This document shows positions 40,871-52,850 of a stretch of 64,000 bases of DNA, one piece after another (the first letter of the stretch is position 1; every line of letters starts with the position of its first letter). The notes beneath the pieces are model-generated. The model worked only from the letters and a program-made list of their open reading frames with translations, was not told where the DNA came from and did no database searches. The stretch spans positions 5,569,024-5,633,023 of the forward strand of contig OZ026598.1 in NCBI GenBank assembly GCA_964020085.1, given 5' to 3'. The translations under genes were made by a program, and so were the position numbers. This stretch comes from Micromussa lordhowensis (Eukaryota; Cnidaria; Anthozoa; Scleractinia; Lobophylliidae).

Positions 40871-43800
40871 TTAGTACTTATGGTAAGAGGGCTTAATAAT
40901 CAAACGTGGTGATTTGTACCCAGTGGGGATGGGTGAAATGCTGTTTGGTTGAATGCGAGTGACGTTTTGATCGGATCCCGGCCTCTTCCAATCGGCGGGT
41001 GTGTCGGGACTGACTGATTTCCTCCGAGACGCAGTATCGCTTGTCTGGGATTTGCTTTCAATGTCTTCGATGACGAGTGACTTTCTGCGCTTTTCCCCCG
41101 GTGTTACCAAGAGCGAGTCCATTCTTAGACTCTTTGCGCTGTGGACGAAACCATTTGTGTCTTGATCCCTGTAATTAGCTGTAGGAATCTGAGATTTCCT
41201 TCTCGCTGTCGCCGCTTCATTTTGCTTCTTTTTCTTTTTCTGTGTTTCATCAGGAACCACTGACTTGCGTCGCTTTGTTTCTACATCTGGTACAGCAATG
41301 TCTACATCTAACTGTTTTTTGTCTTCCACAGCTGCTTCTTCTCCAGATAGCTCGGAATCTGCTGTCTTTCGTTTCTTTCCCTCCCTATCTTTTCTTTTCT
41401 TTTTCTTCTTTACCTTAGTTTCTTTCTCTTGCAAGACTGCTGAGCGTCTTTGCTGTTTAGCAGGTGAGGCTGGTGTGACATCCAATCTTGTGATGTCCTC
41501 AGCAAGGGTTGTGATTGCTTCCTCGGATGAATCGTCGGAATCGACTGTCTTCTTCTTTTCTTTGCCATTTTTCTGCTTTTTCTTTTTCCTTTTGCCATCA
41601 TTTGCAACAGTGGAATTATTTTGGCCATTGGTAGATGGGGTTGATGTTTCTTTGAACCCAATGACGTTCCCTCTTGAACTTTCTCCTTGTTCCACATTAG
41701 CGACTGTGGACTTTATGCATTCGTTGTAAGGGGTAGCTGAGGTTCCAGTTATCCTCTTTTGCTTTTTCCCAGAGACTTCATCGTCTCCGACACTTGCGAT
41801 TATGGAAATGGGCTTTCTCAGACGTGGACTCACAGGTGGTGTCGATCGACCATCTTTGCCTTTTCCGGAAACTCCAGTTTTACCTAAAACCAATTCTTCA
41901 TTGTTTTCAACCGATTTTGTTTCGTTTTCTAAAGTCGACACTTTTGTGGTCTTTTTCGCTTTCGTGTACGCATCTCTTGGCGTGACAACTTTTCTATCAT
42001 TTTCAGTTGTATTTGTAATTGACTTTCTTCTCTTTTCTCCTTCAGTAACTTGTAACGTAGAAGATTTCCGAGAGATCTTGGCTTGTGTTGCAGAGTTTAT
42101 TCGTGTCCCATCGTCTTCGTTCACAGGCGTTATAGACCCTCGCCTCAACGTTTTCTCAGTATTTGCGGATAGCAAAATGTTTTTGCTTTTCTTCAGTTTC
42201 TCTTGCTTTTTGTTCTTCTTTGCTTTCTTCACGGGCAGGAAAACTGTCTTTTCTCCAGCATCTAAGCTTAAATCAGAAGAAATAATGGATGCCTTTCGCT
42301 CTTCTGGGACATCACTCTTGTTGACGGAAAGCTTCGCACTGCCATTAGCCAGACTTGGAGAGTGTGATTTTCGTCGCATTTTATTTGGCTCACCAGCTGT
42401 TTCGTCCATGTTTATCTCCTCAATAAAACCTGGATTTTTAATTCCTTTCGAGAAATACGGACTCACACTGGAAGGCCCAAGCGTTCGTTCATCATCGCTG
42501 TTCAAAATGTCACTCAAATTTTCGTCGTCTCCTAGATTAACTATGCTTCCGCTGTCGATACTCTGTCTGTCCTCAAGATCAGGTCCGTCGTCGTCCAAAA
42601 TGAGTCTTGGCGGAGTCCGCTGGTTATGCAGCTCGGTTGGTTTGTACGCTGGCACCAACGACCTCGCTGGGTAGCCAGGGGACGACCAGTTGTGGTGTTC
42701 TTTCGTAGCCTCGTCATTACTTCGAGGCAAGCCGCTGGTTGTGAACGCTCTCCCATTAGCTGATAAGTAAAATGACAAAGAATGAAATACATTAGCAGTA
42801 AGACATATGGGACGTCAAAAATGCACGATGTAACTCCATAAAATGTTTTGTTTCTTCGCCCTTTCAAAGAATATGGTCGTTTTACCCTTTATTGAACTGT
42901 ATTGTGCGCGAGGGGAGATGTAGTCTTGAATTGTGTATGTTTTCTAGATGAAGCTACTTTTTCACCATTACGGATAATCCCTTTACAAATTATGTTTACG
43001 GCAACCGCATAACCTGTCTAAACTGAAATAGGATATTGAATCAGGGTATTGAATTAAGGGTCAGGTCTTCATGAGGGTATCGAATTTTTGGTCAGGTCAT
43101 CAATAGGGTAGGGAAAATCGCAGATTTCGGTCTTAAATGGGCTAAAGGTTTTGAGAAGTGCGCCGCACATCCCCACCCAATTTTTCAGGGAGTAACCCCC
43201 CTCCCGGACATTTCCTTTAGATTGCCGAGAGAGAATCGAAAAAGAAAAACTCAATTGCAACTTCAGAGTGATAACAGGAGCTAACAGGATGTGAAATACT
43301 TTCAGTATTCATACATTCCAGTGGCGCCTAAACATTATGCGTCAAATTTGTGGGGCTCATGGAGAGAGACCTGTTGATGAAGTCAAAGCGAATCGCTGTT
43401 TGGCATGAATTACGGCCTTCTCAACCCAAGGGATTGTTTCTGATTGTTCACAAACCAATATTTAGCGTTACGTCTACGGCAAGAAGCAAATGAACGGTAA
43501 AAATTGATCTTTTGTCGCTTGTTTTCGTATTTTCTGTGAAAAGCTGCTTTTTGTTCTATCATAGAAGTAAAGAAAATCAGAGGCGAGATTTGCCGTTTCC
43601 TGTTAACGCCATTTAAACAGTCTTATTACTTATTTAAAATTACTTCATTGTGATTGGCTGAGAGCAGGCCAAGTTATCGTTAATTCGTAATTTGGCAGTG
43701 CAAATCAACGCACGCACGTTGGCAGTTTTCTTAGTCATATAATTAATGAGTAATCATATGAACGGTCTAGCAATTAAGGATTTACACTGCTCGCGACAGT

Positions 43801-46800
43801 TGAAAACTCTTTCAAATTGCACTCGCCTAAAGGCTCGGCAATTTTGAGAAAATTTTCAAATATCACTTGGTAGTGGAAATCGTTAATTGCACTTGCATTC
43901 ATATTACCTATACCTAACTGAATTTCTCCCTAGTTATCGCTATTTCATGTCTGCACATACCATGTGGCACCCGGTCGTTTTCTTCCATGGCCTGCATGAT
44001 TTTTTGCTGCTTAGTAAGCTGCTGAGCAGATTTCTTGTGATCCACGCGATCACTGTTGATTGGTGTGAACTTCTTTCTCGAAAGAAGCCAGGAATGTTTA
44101 ATAAACTTCCACAGAATACACAGGGTGATCATTCCTCCAAAGGCAGCCGCGGCATAGATCATGGGCGTTATGTCGACTGTCAGCGGAGGCATACCCTCTG
44201 TTGGGGGATAGGGCTTGGAGGGTATGGGCGCTTCGTGTAGACTATATGAAGTACCATCCATGGCCGATAGCATGAATAAGGAGGAGATAACACGCCCATC
44301 CCACAATGGGATATCAAGTGAATTGTTAAGTTGTAGCTGTCGAAGTAACTCCAGAGACATTTCAAGGTGTGTAACGTTCTTTCCATAGACCGTCATGTTA
44401 GCAGCCAAGCTGTCACATGTCGCATCATTTGAATTTCCTTGGTATTCGTACGAGTCGTACGAATTGTACGATTTGTCTTTTGGATTATTTTTGTTTTTAG
44501 ATTTTCCGTTCATCCTACCCCCTACAGCCAAGCGCTTGGCGCGGTGATGAGCCCTGATACCCTCCACGTCCACCCCGCAGTAAGGCCGCTGACCAGTATT
44601 ACAGCTGGTATCTGTTACTGTGACTTGGCCCAGTGGCATGCCGGTTAGGCTTTTTATTCCTTGTTTAAGCGAGTTATTTAAGTCGTCCCCTTCGTTAGAA
44701 AACGGATTGCATTCCAATACAAACACGAGTAGTATTCTAAAATATCTGGTTGGTAGATCAATCTCTGGATCTGTACCTGTAAAGAAAACAGAGGTTTAAC
44801 GTCATGATTGGAATAGACCTTAAAAATGTCCAGTGGTAACACAGTGCGACCAACTACGAGCTCCAAGGGGTTTCCAATCCCTCACTTGACGAATTTAGTG
44901 GATGCGCGGTGTTTAGCGCGCTAGAGTCCGGATAGAGTGGTCTGGGTTCGAGCCCTGGCCACAATCCTCGTTCCCAGAGCCGTTTCCCCCAAGCCAGGAA
45001 AACGGTTATAGGAAGGAGGTTGCCCTGACCAGGGTCATTGTGTTGGGTTTTGGGCAAGACACTTAACTCATGCAGTGCCTCGCTCCAGCCAGATGTAAGA
45101 ATGTGTAGCGACATATTTAATGCTGGCGGAGGTAAGCCTGCGATGGACTAGCATCCCATCCAAGGGGGAGTGGAAATACATGAGTCCTAGTCGCTTCATG
45201 CTACAGAGACTCGGATAGGGTCCGGCTGTATGGGCCACTGGCCTGATGCAGAAATCTTATTGGCTTCTTTTTTCGCAACACGCTTTTGCCCCACCTACCT
45301 CCCTTTGGGCAACGTTTACCCTCTTCATCATATACGTTAAACCTCCTAGTCTCTCTACTGACAATGAGTGACTTTTGTGGCTATTCAAACCATACTACAA
45401 TCGACTGATAACAACTGTTTCTCATGAAACTGAAACTTGGGGTCCGTAACTGAGTTATGGACTCCCGCATTGACGATTTAGTTTCTGAATGTTTTCATAA
45501 CGAACAAGGAATTATTTCTCACCTCTTGTGGTGGGAGTAGAGGTGCTGCACTTGTTACAGCAGTAGCTTGAGTTAAGGGAACATAAACAGCAGGTCCACT
45601 GCGATGCATTTTCATTTTTAACCCCAGTTAAGTTTACAAACGCCCGCTGATCCAGACTATCGCAGGCGGAGCTGTTGTTTTCGGCACATGTGCAGGCGTT
45701 ATTAACCACCGGACATAGGTTTCTTGAAACAGTGCTGTTACATGAGCCCTAGAAAAACATGAAATGGTTAATAACTGCTCATCCACAATACAAAAAACAA
45801 ACAAAACTGCATGACACATAGAGGCCCTAGTAAAATTCCAATTATTAAAAACTGGATCATTGGCTTAGACATCATGGGTTATGAGCCATTATACCATGTT
45901 CTACATATATGGTAAGCATACGCGTGATTTTTTGCGCGTTTTTATTGCTATTGTAGTTTAGTTTTCTATATTTTGGGGGCATTTTTAATACAACAATCAT
46001 TCCACTCGCGCTTGTTTGATATGATTTTATAAAATAATTGAGCCACTAGGCGCGCTCTCATTGGTCGACGGGTGTGTTTAGATGAGAGTATGTAAACACG
46101 GTTGTGACGTTTTAGATTCGCGCGTGTTTTGAGAATTATTTTATAAAAGCAATAGAGCACTTTTTCATTGTTTATATAGCCTCATCTAAACACTCGGAGG
46201 GTTGGGAGAATTCTCGAAAGTTATGCAAACCCGAGACGTAGTCGAGGGTTTGCAGAACTGTGTCGAGTTCTCTTAACCCTCCTCGTGTTTAGATGAGGTT
46301 ATATAAAAAATGAAAAAGTGTTCTATTGCTCAATTAGTATAATTTCAGAGCTGAACAAAGAGTTTCCAGCAATCTGATTGGTTGAGCTATTCATACTATG
46401 ACGTTTTAGTAAATTCTCAGCTCCGACTATAGCATTTCTAGCTTTTTGATTGGCTAAAAAACTCCGACTATGAGCCAATAGTCGGAGTTTTACGTCATAT
46501 GGAAAATAGTGCGCCAAGTTTAAGAATTTTCCGCACAAGACGAAGTTTTCAACTTCAGCCCGTTATAATGGACGAAATAAAAATCGGTGGCAAAACCCGG
46601 TTTGAGAATTTACTAAAACAATTATTCCATTCGCCCTTGTTGCATATGAAGTGATTATAACCAACTCGCGCTACGCGCTCGTTGGTTATTTTATCACTCC
46701 ATATCCAACTCGGGCTCATGAAATAATTGTTATATATTCACCTCGCCTTCGGCGAATAATTTAAATAGTCCACGCGCGTTTGGAATAATGGTTAAATACA

Positions 46801-49800
46801 GTAGAACCCCGGTAACTCGAACTCTGAAGGGAAACGAAAAACAATTCGTGTTAGCGGGGGTTCGAGTAATCGGGGTCGATTGAATATCCAACTTGCCATG
46901 TTAATAATTGATAGTTTACTCAGTAAGTTTTCAGCACTTCAGTATACAGTACAGTGTAAATAAAACCTATCTCGTCAGAAACTGCGCTGTAGCACTGTTG
47001 TCTTTGTGACAGCTAGAGGCACCGCATCCGATATGACTCATAAGATTGGGAAATGACTGTCAAATATATAAACGGTCGGTTGCACATAATCAAATTGTTG
47101 TAGTGTTAGTTTTGAGTGTTTTTACTGATTTACACGACACGAAAAGCTAATGTGAGTGATGGGATGACATCCGTGGTGAATTACATGAACCAGAATTCGA
47201 GTTATCGGGGTAAATTTGATCAAGGGAAACGAACTTTAGTTCGAGTTAGCGGGAAATTCGAGTGGAGTTAAAAATGAATGATGGGGTCACATCCAAGGGA
47301 AATGGGACTTAGTTCGAGTTAGCGGGGAAGTTCGAGTTATCCGAGTTCGAGTTATCGGGGTTCTACTGTATCTATGGAGAAAATGTGAAGTTCTTATCAT
47401 AGAGTGGAAAGTCTACGCGTTTTGCCTTTTTCAGACGTGACAACCTTGTAAAGTTCTATAAAAACATGTTAAGGGTAAGATTACCGAGCAGTTGGTCAGT
47501 TAATTGGTTTGGCTTCACAATGAACTGCGCTAAATGTCTTTGGTGCCATGTTGGTGATGTCCCAAGCAATACAATTGACCCAGGAAGTCTCCTAAGCCCG
47601 TTTTGGTTAAATAAAAGCTCAGTTTTAGGTTTCTATCATCATTTATTTATATAGCTTTATTAAAAACAAGGTAATTTCAATTTTTGTAATGTTTCTATCA
47701 TAAAACAGAAATTTGAAAAAAACATGATTAAAACATCTAAAAAAATAAATATGAACTGCTTTGCCTTTGGGATTTTTCAAGAAAAATATTCTTGGTTATT
47801 TTCACATTGTCTACATGATAAGAGCCTCGAATAATATAGCCTGAGCGGGGTAAACCTTGCTTATTAAAACTTTAGACATTTTGTGTTATCTATTGACGCC
47901 AAGTGTTCAATGTGATTGACTTTTAAAATCGAGGATGCAGCGCGAATTCTTCATAAATTCCCCAGCTTTCTAAGTATTCTTACAAAAAGTTCTTCGATGG
48001 AATTTTTGCCCACGAAATAACGGACTTAGAGCTAGAAGATTTGGATGATGAAAATGATTATAAAGTTAAAATACTAAATTTGTTTACCTTCGGCTATTTA
48101 TAGAACTTCAAAATGTCTGGTACTTTGTTCACTTGCCAGTTTTTCTCTCCCAACAAAGAGCTTGAAAGCGGGGAGCGAGATTAATTAATCAGTGAAAAAC
48201 CGTCGCTACGTATTCAAAACTGTCATTGAAATAAAAAATTCATAACCTCCCTTGCTTTGTTGGAGACAAAAACATCGTTTTCTTTTCTTGTCTTTTTTTA
48301 CTTCGCATGATTATTAAAAGAATCTCTATTAAATGATGCTCGATTTTCGGTTTACAGATTTTTGTAGGCAGCTATTTGGAGAAAATTCTTAAAATCCACC
48401 CTTTTCCCATTGATGCCTCCATTGAAACTTAGAACCTGACCGCAAAATGGCGATTGTAACCAGCCTGATTTATATACTCGCTCACTTCAGCTGCATATTG
48501 TTTTGTTCCCTTAAATTAATTTAACTTAATTCTCAAGGCTCTCCATTCATATAGTCTGAATGAAGGTGAAAATTGTTTTTGTCTGAACTGCGCTTTATTC
48601 AAATTTATAGCCAAAATTCTCGTAACCTCTATTTTCGCGTTTTAGAGAAAGAAATTTCTTGTACATTTTAGGGAATTAGCGATAAAATCTTCTAAGCTGC
48701 CTCACACAACTCTGCTGATTGACTGTTGTTACAATGGTGACAATGGTACATTTACATTGTCGATTGAACTCTGTTACAATTGTTCCATACAAATACAAAC
48801 TGATAACCGACTTTTTACATTTATCAAGATGAATTTTTCGTTGGATTGAATAGTCGCTCTCTCCATATCTTCATAATTGTTTGATTCAGTAGTTACAAAC
48901 GACACTTTCCAAATATTCGCCGATTAAAATTTAAAACTTTGTAATCGCCTTAAAATCGACCATAAAATCACATATTCGTTTCTCGCTAATTAGGTTGGTT
49001 TTGTTCTTCGTATCAACGCAAAGAAAGAGAAAGAAAACCGTCTGCCGTTTTCAGAACAGAGAATTGTTTGAGTTATAGCAAAGAAGTTTTCTCTTTTTGC
49101 GCGAGGAAGCCTCTTTCACGATAGACAAAATATTTCAGTATTTATAAGGAATAAATTTTCCGACTAAAGTGGGAGTATTGAAGGTTCGGGTTTTATTTGT
49201 ATAATGACTTTAAATTCGAAATCCTCGCCCTCAAATTTGTCGAGATCATTTTTCAAAGATGGCCTTTTTCAGTTGGCGCTTTAATTCTTTAAATTTTTTC
49301 TCACACTCAAAGGAACGTGGCAAGTTTTTATGCGGAACTGAAACCATTACATCATGTATATATATGCAAAGCAACTCTCCCAGATTTCACAATATCCGTA
49401 GTCCAATCATTACAGCATAAATTCGGCATGTTCTTACTGCCGATACAGCCCGATGAGACGAGTTTTAACGTTATTTTCTTTAAGCAAAAAAGAAAGCCTG
49501 AACGCTTAAAATGGATCAGCTATGGTAAATGGTTAATCGATATACGAAATAAAATCTAAGCCAAAAAAAACTGGCTTTTTCCTAACGCGCAGGCCTTTGT
49601 ATCCAAGATGTTTGCTTTTGACGCCAACAAGCTCGCTTTATTTAATTCGTTAAATCTCAAGATTTAGGGATTAAGAAAGGCTTGCTTTTCCCCTGGAAGA
49701 AAAAAAAAACCGGTATTTAAAAGAATATCACAGTCATTACCTGAGGACAAGTTTGGAAAACACCTGGGTCTAACACTGAACATCCCGCGAACAGCGTAAA

Positions 49801-49988
49801 CGTATAAACACCTAAACGAGAAATGAAAATTTCGGTCGGTCAGTGAAAAAGCTGAATTAGATTCGTGAATGGCTGTTTCTTCAATTAAGGATTCAATTTT
49901 CGTGTACAAAATCAAGCTTATATGTATTAGGCTAGCAGTGTTACTTACAGTGTAAAAGAACTTTGGTTAAACATGGTCCGCCAGACAT
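40871..49988 (-). CDS. Novel single-pass type I membrane protein with disordered RRKS-repeat cytoplasmic tail
   Basis: The family is not recognised. Five minus-strand exons join in phase: 49988-49949, 49811-49741, 45748-45523, 44776-43961 and 42759-40871, about 1013 residues. Residues 1-28 look like a signal peptide (MSGGPCLTKVLLHC, then VYTFTLFAGC). The ectodomain to about 317 has Cys pairs (CTC, CCLC, CCNKC), about nine N-glycosylation sequons and RAKR, a furin-type site. One membrane segment at about 318-338 (MIYAAAAFGGMITLCILWKF) is followed by basic residues. The tail, about 675 residues, is disordered, with poly-Lys blocks, acidic Ser patches and six RRKS plus one RRGS. A receptor or adhesion role is inference only. 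The 5' exons rest on splice signals and phase, not homology; the 4-kb second intron could hide more exons. Confidence 0.72.
44895..45245 (+). repeat. tRNA-derived SINE (intron 3 of the membrane-protein gene)
   Basis: A tRNA-like head with B box GGGTTCGAGCCC is followed by a body with TTGGGCAAGACACTTAACTC-type sequence and CTAGCATCCCATCCAAGGG. The body matches the SINE at 54541-54795 in order and wording. Confidence 0.65.
45847..46735. repeat. Cluster of MITEs and hairpins (intron 2 of the membrane-protein gene)
   Basis: The block starts with the AAAACTGGATCATTGG family seen at 15165. It continues with a large hairpin at 46148-46331 (GAGCACTTTTTCATT and its complement, with CTCATCTAAACACTCGG) and ends with a second hairpin at 46613-46735 whose arms carry ACAATTATTCCA. 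Several pieces include ATTGGTC/GATTGGCT words common in local MITEs. No coding sequence is seen. Confidence 0.6.
46799..47368. mobile_element. TA-flanked pogo/Tigger-like non-autonomous element, 570 bp
   Basis: The termini CAGTAGAACCCCGGTAACTC and its partner (GAGTTATCGGGGTTCTACTG) are inverted and TA flanks both sides. Inside, TTCGAGTTAGCGGG or TTCGAGTTATCGGGG recurs several times near the right end. There is no transposase. Confidence 0.8.
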
Positions 49989-50732
49989 GATTCCGCAGCG
50001 AAATGGAAAATGCTCACGGTTGAATTTCAGTTAGACGCCATCCGGCGTGGCTACGACGTAAATTTGCTCTTTCCAGACACTCTTATTACCAACTGGCTTC
50101 CTTTGATAGTGTGAAGTAAATGCGATATTTGGGGTTAGTTCCAAACCAAATTAAATTCCCAGTTTCTACGGCCTTTCATTGGTTGCGAAACGGCAAATCA
50201 CGAATAAATGATGTTTTGGGGAAGCGCAATATTATGCTCAGGGAATGACGTCCTGTCATTGGCTAATAACTTGTTTGGTTTGGAGGGGGCTCACCTGCAA
50301 ATTCTGTCCCACATCAAAAGGGTTTCTTGTCAACGAGCCAGCTGTATAAACATGAAGTAGTCTCACTTCGCTTTTTTCCCTCTCGATTGCATGCTCACAA
50401 AGTTCAATAACGTTATGCAGAAGATATGACGTCTTGGCCTTTCAATATCGGAAAATCTGGGATGTTAATTGAAATTTTGTGTGCTATCTTTTAGGTACCA
50501 TTGTTAAGAGGGCTTTTGAATATTGACACTTGCCTGTCATCGCTTCCTTTTGATAGGTCTCCATTCTCAACGTCATTAATCGTCTGAAATTGAATGGCTT
50601 CGTTATCCATTTTTGCAAGTAAACAGCGCAATGCAAAGTCCGCACTGCTTCCATTTTCATTTAACGAGCAAATACCAGAGTAGTCGTATAAAAGGCTGAA
50701 AAGCGTTAAAAAGTGTCAAATTTGGTACAATG

Positions 50733-50769
50733 ACCTAAACGTTTCGGGCTTGGCCCTTCTTCAGTAGGT
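50733..50769 (-). ncRNA. Minimal type I hammerhead ribozyme-like motif (minus strand)
   Basis: This is the exact mirror of the plus-strand motif at 50778-50814, as a consequence of the perfect palindrome. All core elements are identical. Confidence 0.5.
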
Positions 50770-50777
50770 GATTTATC

Positions 50778-50814
50778 ACCTACTGAAGAAGGGCCAAGCC
50801 CGAAACGTTTAGGT
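50778..50814 (+). ncRNA. Minimal type I hammerhead ribozyme-like motif (plus strand)
   Basis: Stem I is ACCTA pairing with TAGGT. The core CTGAAGA is followed by an unpaired A, stem II GGGC-CAA-GCCC, then GAAA. Stem III is only AC/GT with no loop, leaving a GTT cleavage triplet before TAGGT. Hammerheads with such short stem III are known from Penelope-like elements and are thought to cleave as dimers. The A at position 10.1 is unusual. Confidence 0.55.
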
Positions 50815-51092
50815 CATTGTACCAAATTTGACACTTTTTAACGCTTTTCAGCCTTTTATACGACTATTCGACAGTGTCACGCATCGCATGAGTTTTTTTG
50901 CTCAATCCTACTGAAATACCAGAGTAGTTTATGATCTCACCACATCGTCATTGTAAATTACGGAAACACTATCAATGACTCAGTCGGTTTGTTTCGAGTT
51001 TGTTCTATTAAAGTTTCAACCGATTTCCCGTCACTTACTTCATGTTATAACACAATTTGAAATTTTGATCAGCTGAAAGCGGGTTACAGTTG

Positions 51093-51347
51093 CGACTACT
51101 CCAACCGAGGTCACCCAACAAAAAGTTCCACAAATTTATCAAATAAAAATCGCGGAGGTTAACAAAAGTTTTCCAGCAAATTAACTTTGTAATCAAGCTG
51201 TACATCACAAAGGCAACAGATTTGTGGCCATGTTGGATAATTTGTCAGAAAAACTATTGTTAATCTCGACGATTTTCATTCGTTAAATTTGTAGAAAATT
51301 TTGTCGGGTAGCCTTGGTTATAGCAGTCGCACTGTAAATTTCACGCT
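51093..51347. repeat. Inverted-repeat MITE, copy 2 (family of 18813-19024)
   Basis: Ends read ACAGTTGCGACTACTCCAACC and GCAGTCGCACTGTAAAT, with TCCACAAATTTATCAAATAA / TTCGTTAAATTTGTAGAAAA arms. Sequence and arrangement match the copy in the PTB-SH2 gene. Confidence 0.65.
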
Positions 51348-51784
51348 AAAAACTCCTAGGCATACTGATCGCAAATTGCTGATTGTTCCGATATCAGGTT
51401 CGAGGTACAAATTAACGTCTAATTCACAAGACTGGCAAAGAATATTGTTTATTGAACCATATTGACGTTGATTTATGATTCCGGGCTATGCCGGGTTGTC
51501 CAATATCACGAGAAACCATCGCTTTCAAGTCGCAAACCCATCTTATAATTTACCGCTAAATATATAAATAGTACACAGAACACGATGTACAATTTAGTTT
51601 TACCCTCAAAATTAGCAAGTAGTAGACTCGCTTCTAGGATGAAAGGATAGCAAACTTTAGAGCCTGAATAAACACAGAAGACCGGAATGATTTGACTCCA
51701 AGAATAGACAATATACTCTATACAGAGATAGGTTTGAGTTACCCACCACTTACCACTACACTCTTCTTTATATAATATACCTAA

Positions 51785-52030
51785 TGAGAATATCGAGGTT
51801 GAAATTTGCGAAATTTTAACAACTATTTTAAGAATAAACCCGAGACTGAGATTTTCAAAAGAAATAGAACTTTGTGTTGAAAATTTGTTAATACAGTACA
51901 GCTATGTTTTTAACTAAAACGCATAAAATTCTTATTTTCTCTAAACGGTAAAACCAGTCAAAAACGACAAACTCAAGAATTCTGTGTCACATTAGGCTTA
52001 TTGCTTTCAGTCTGGCTCCAAAATTACTTC
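51785..52030 (+). repeat. Diverged dispersed duplicate, copy 1
   Basis: It shares an ordered series of blocks with 63618-63880: AGAATATCGAGG, TTGAAATTT, AATAAACC, CTGAGATTTT, TTTTTAACTAA, ACGGTAAA and CTGGCTCCAAAATTA. No ORF is conserved between copies. Confidence 0.6.
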
Positions 52031-52850
52031 AGCTCATCAATGTCATGATGTGGCAGATAATCTGACGTTTCATCGGCATAGCTCACTTTGTATTCCTTTA
52101 TCTAATCTAAGAATATGCACTAGAATATTTTCAGCAATTTGCTGGAAAAAATTTTCTTATAGAAAAAAAAAAAATGCAATGCGTTTTCGTTCATACGACA
52201 GGATCAGTAAATGTCCGTTTGAGTGATAGGCGAAAATGCAACAGTGAAACCGATTGACGAAAATACATCAACCAGGTTTTATCTATCTGGATTTTTGCGG
52301 ATCAAATCTGAAGGATAATTAGGTAGAATAATACACATATTGAATAATTTGTATAATAACATGGAACAATTTATGAAAACAATATCTATGCTTTTCCAAA
52401 TCTTAAAGACTGATCAAAAGGCAAGCTTTTTATAAGCCTAAGACTTAACATTTATGCACTGGAAATACATGCAGTACAGTTAAGTTTATTTAAGTGTCTT
52501 TCGTTCTGACGTTAGAAAAGAAAGATAAAAAAGAAAGTTGCATTACTCGTAAGAGCTTTCCTTTCCACCGTAATGTGCAATATATTCGGTTCATATTTTA
52601 CAAAACGACTGCACGAGAAGTAGATAAATTATGTTCTTACGTAATGCCTTTGTTGCTCAGATTTTCTCTATTTGATCGATAAAATAGCCTGAGCTCGCGT
52701 TACTTTTTCAGCTGAGTGTTTCTAAGAAACAATCAAATACTGATGACGACAAGCTGGAATAGCAACTTCCGACGTGCTCGATAATAATCGGAAACCATAA
52801 CCGAACATTATCGGAAAATCTTCGGATAATTTCCTGAAAACAGCACTTCT

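Larger units (their letters stand above)
50684..50913. mobile_element. Palindromic insertion, probably Penelope-like terminal sequence
   Basis: A 14-bp direct repeat, AAATACCAGAGTAG, flanks it (50670-50683 and 50914-50927), marking an insertion. Most of it is a perfect palindrome (50681-50866): two 92-nt arms around a 2-base centre. Each arm holds a hammerhead ribozyme-like core, a feature of Penelope-like retroelement terminal repeats. No reverse transcriptase or GIY-YIG sequence is present. Confidence 0.7.
49989..52850. other. Intergenic region between YEATS4 and the membrane-protein gene
   Basis: It holds the putative promoter of the membrane-protein gene and the 3' UTR of YEATS4. TTTATT at 52485-52490 is a candidate minus-strand AATAAA 361 bp after the YEATS4 stop codon. 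A hammerhead-bearing palindromic insertion (50684-50913), a MITE at 51093 and a diverged duplicate at 51785 fill part of it. No additional gene was seen. Confidence 0.55.

Noticed and set aside
41802..42674. Long plus-strand open frame of 290 codons opposite the membrane-protein tail exon
   Set aside because: It is the antisense shadow of the Lys/Ser-rich minus-strand exon; Phe/Ser runs mirror AAG/GAA codons and no splice or family evidence supports it.
49317..49915. ORFs in the second intron side of the membrane-protein gene
   Set aside because: The plus-strand frame has no motifs; only the 71-nt minus-strand exon inside 49741-49811 fits splice signals and phase.
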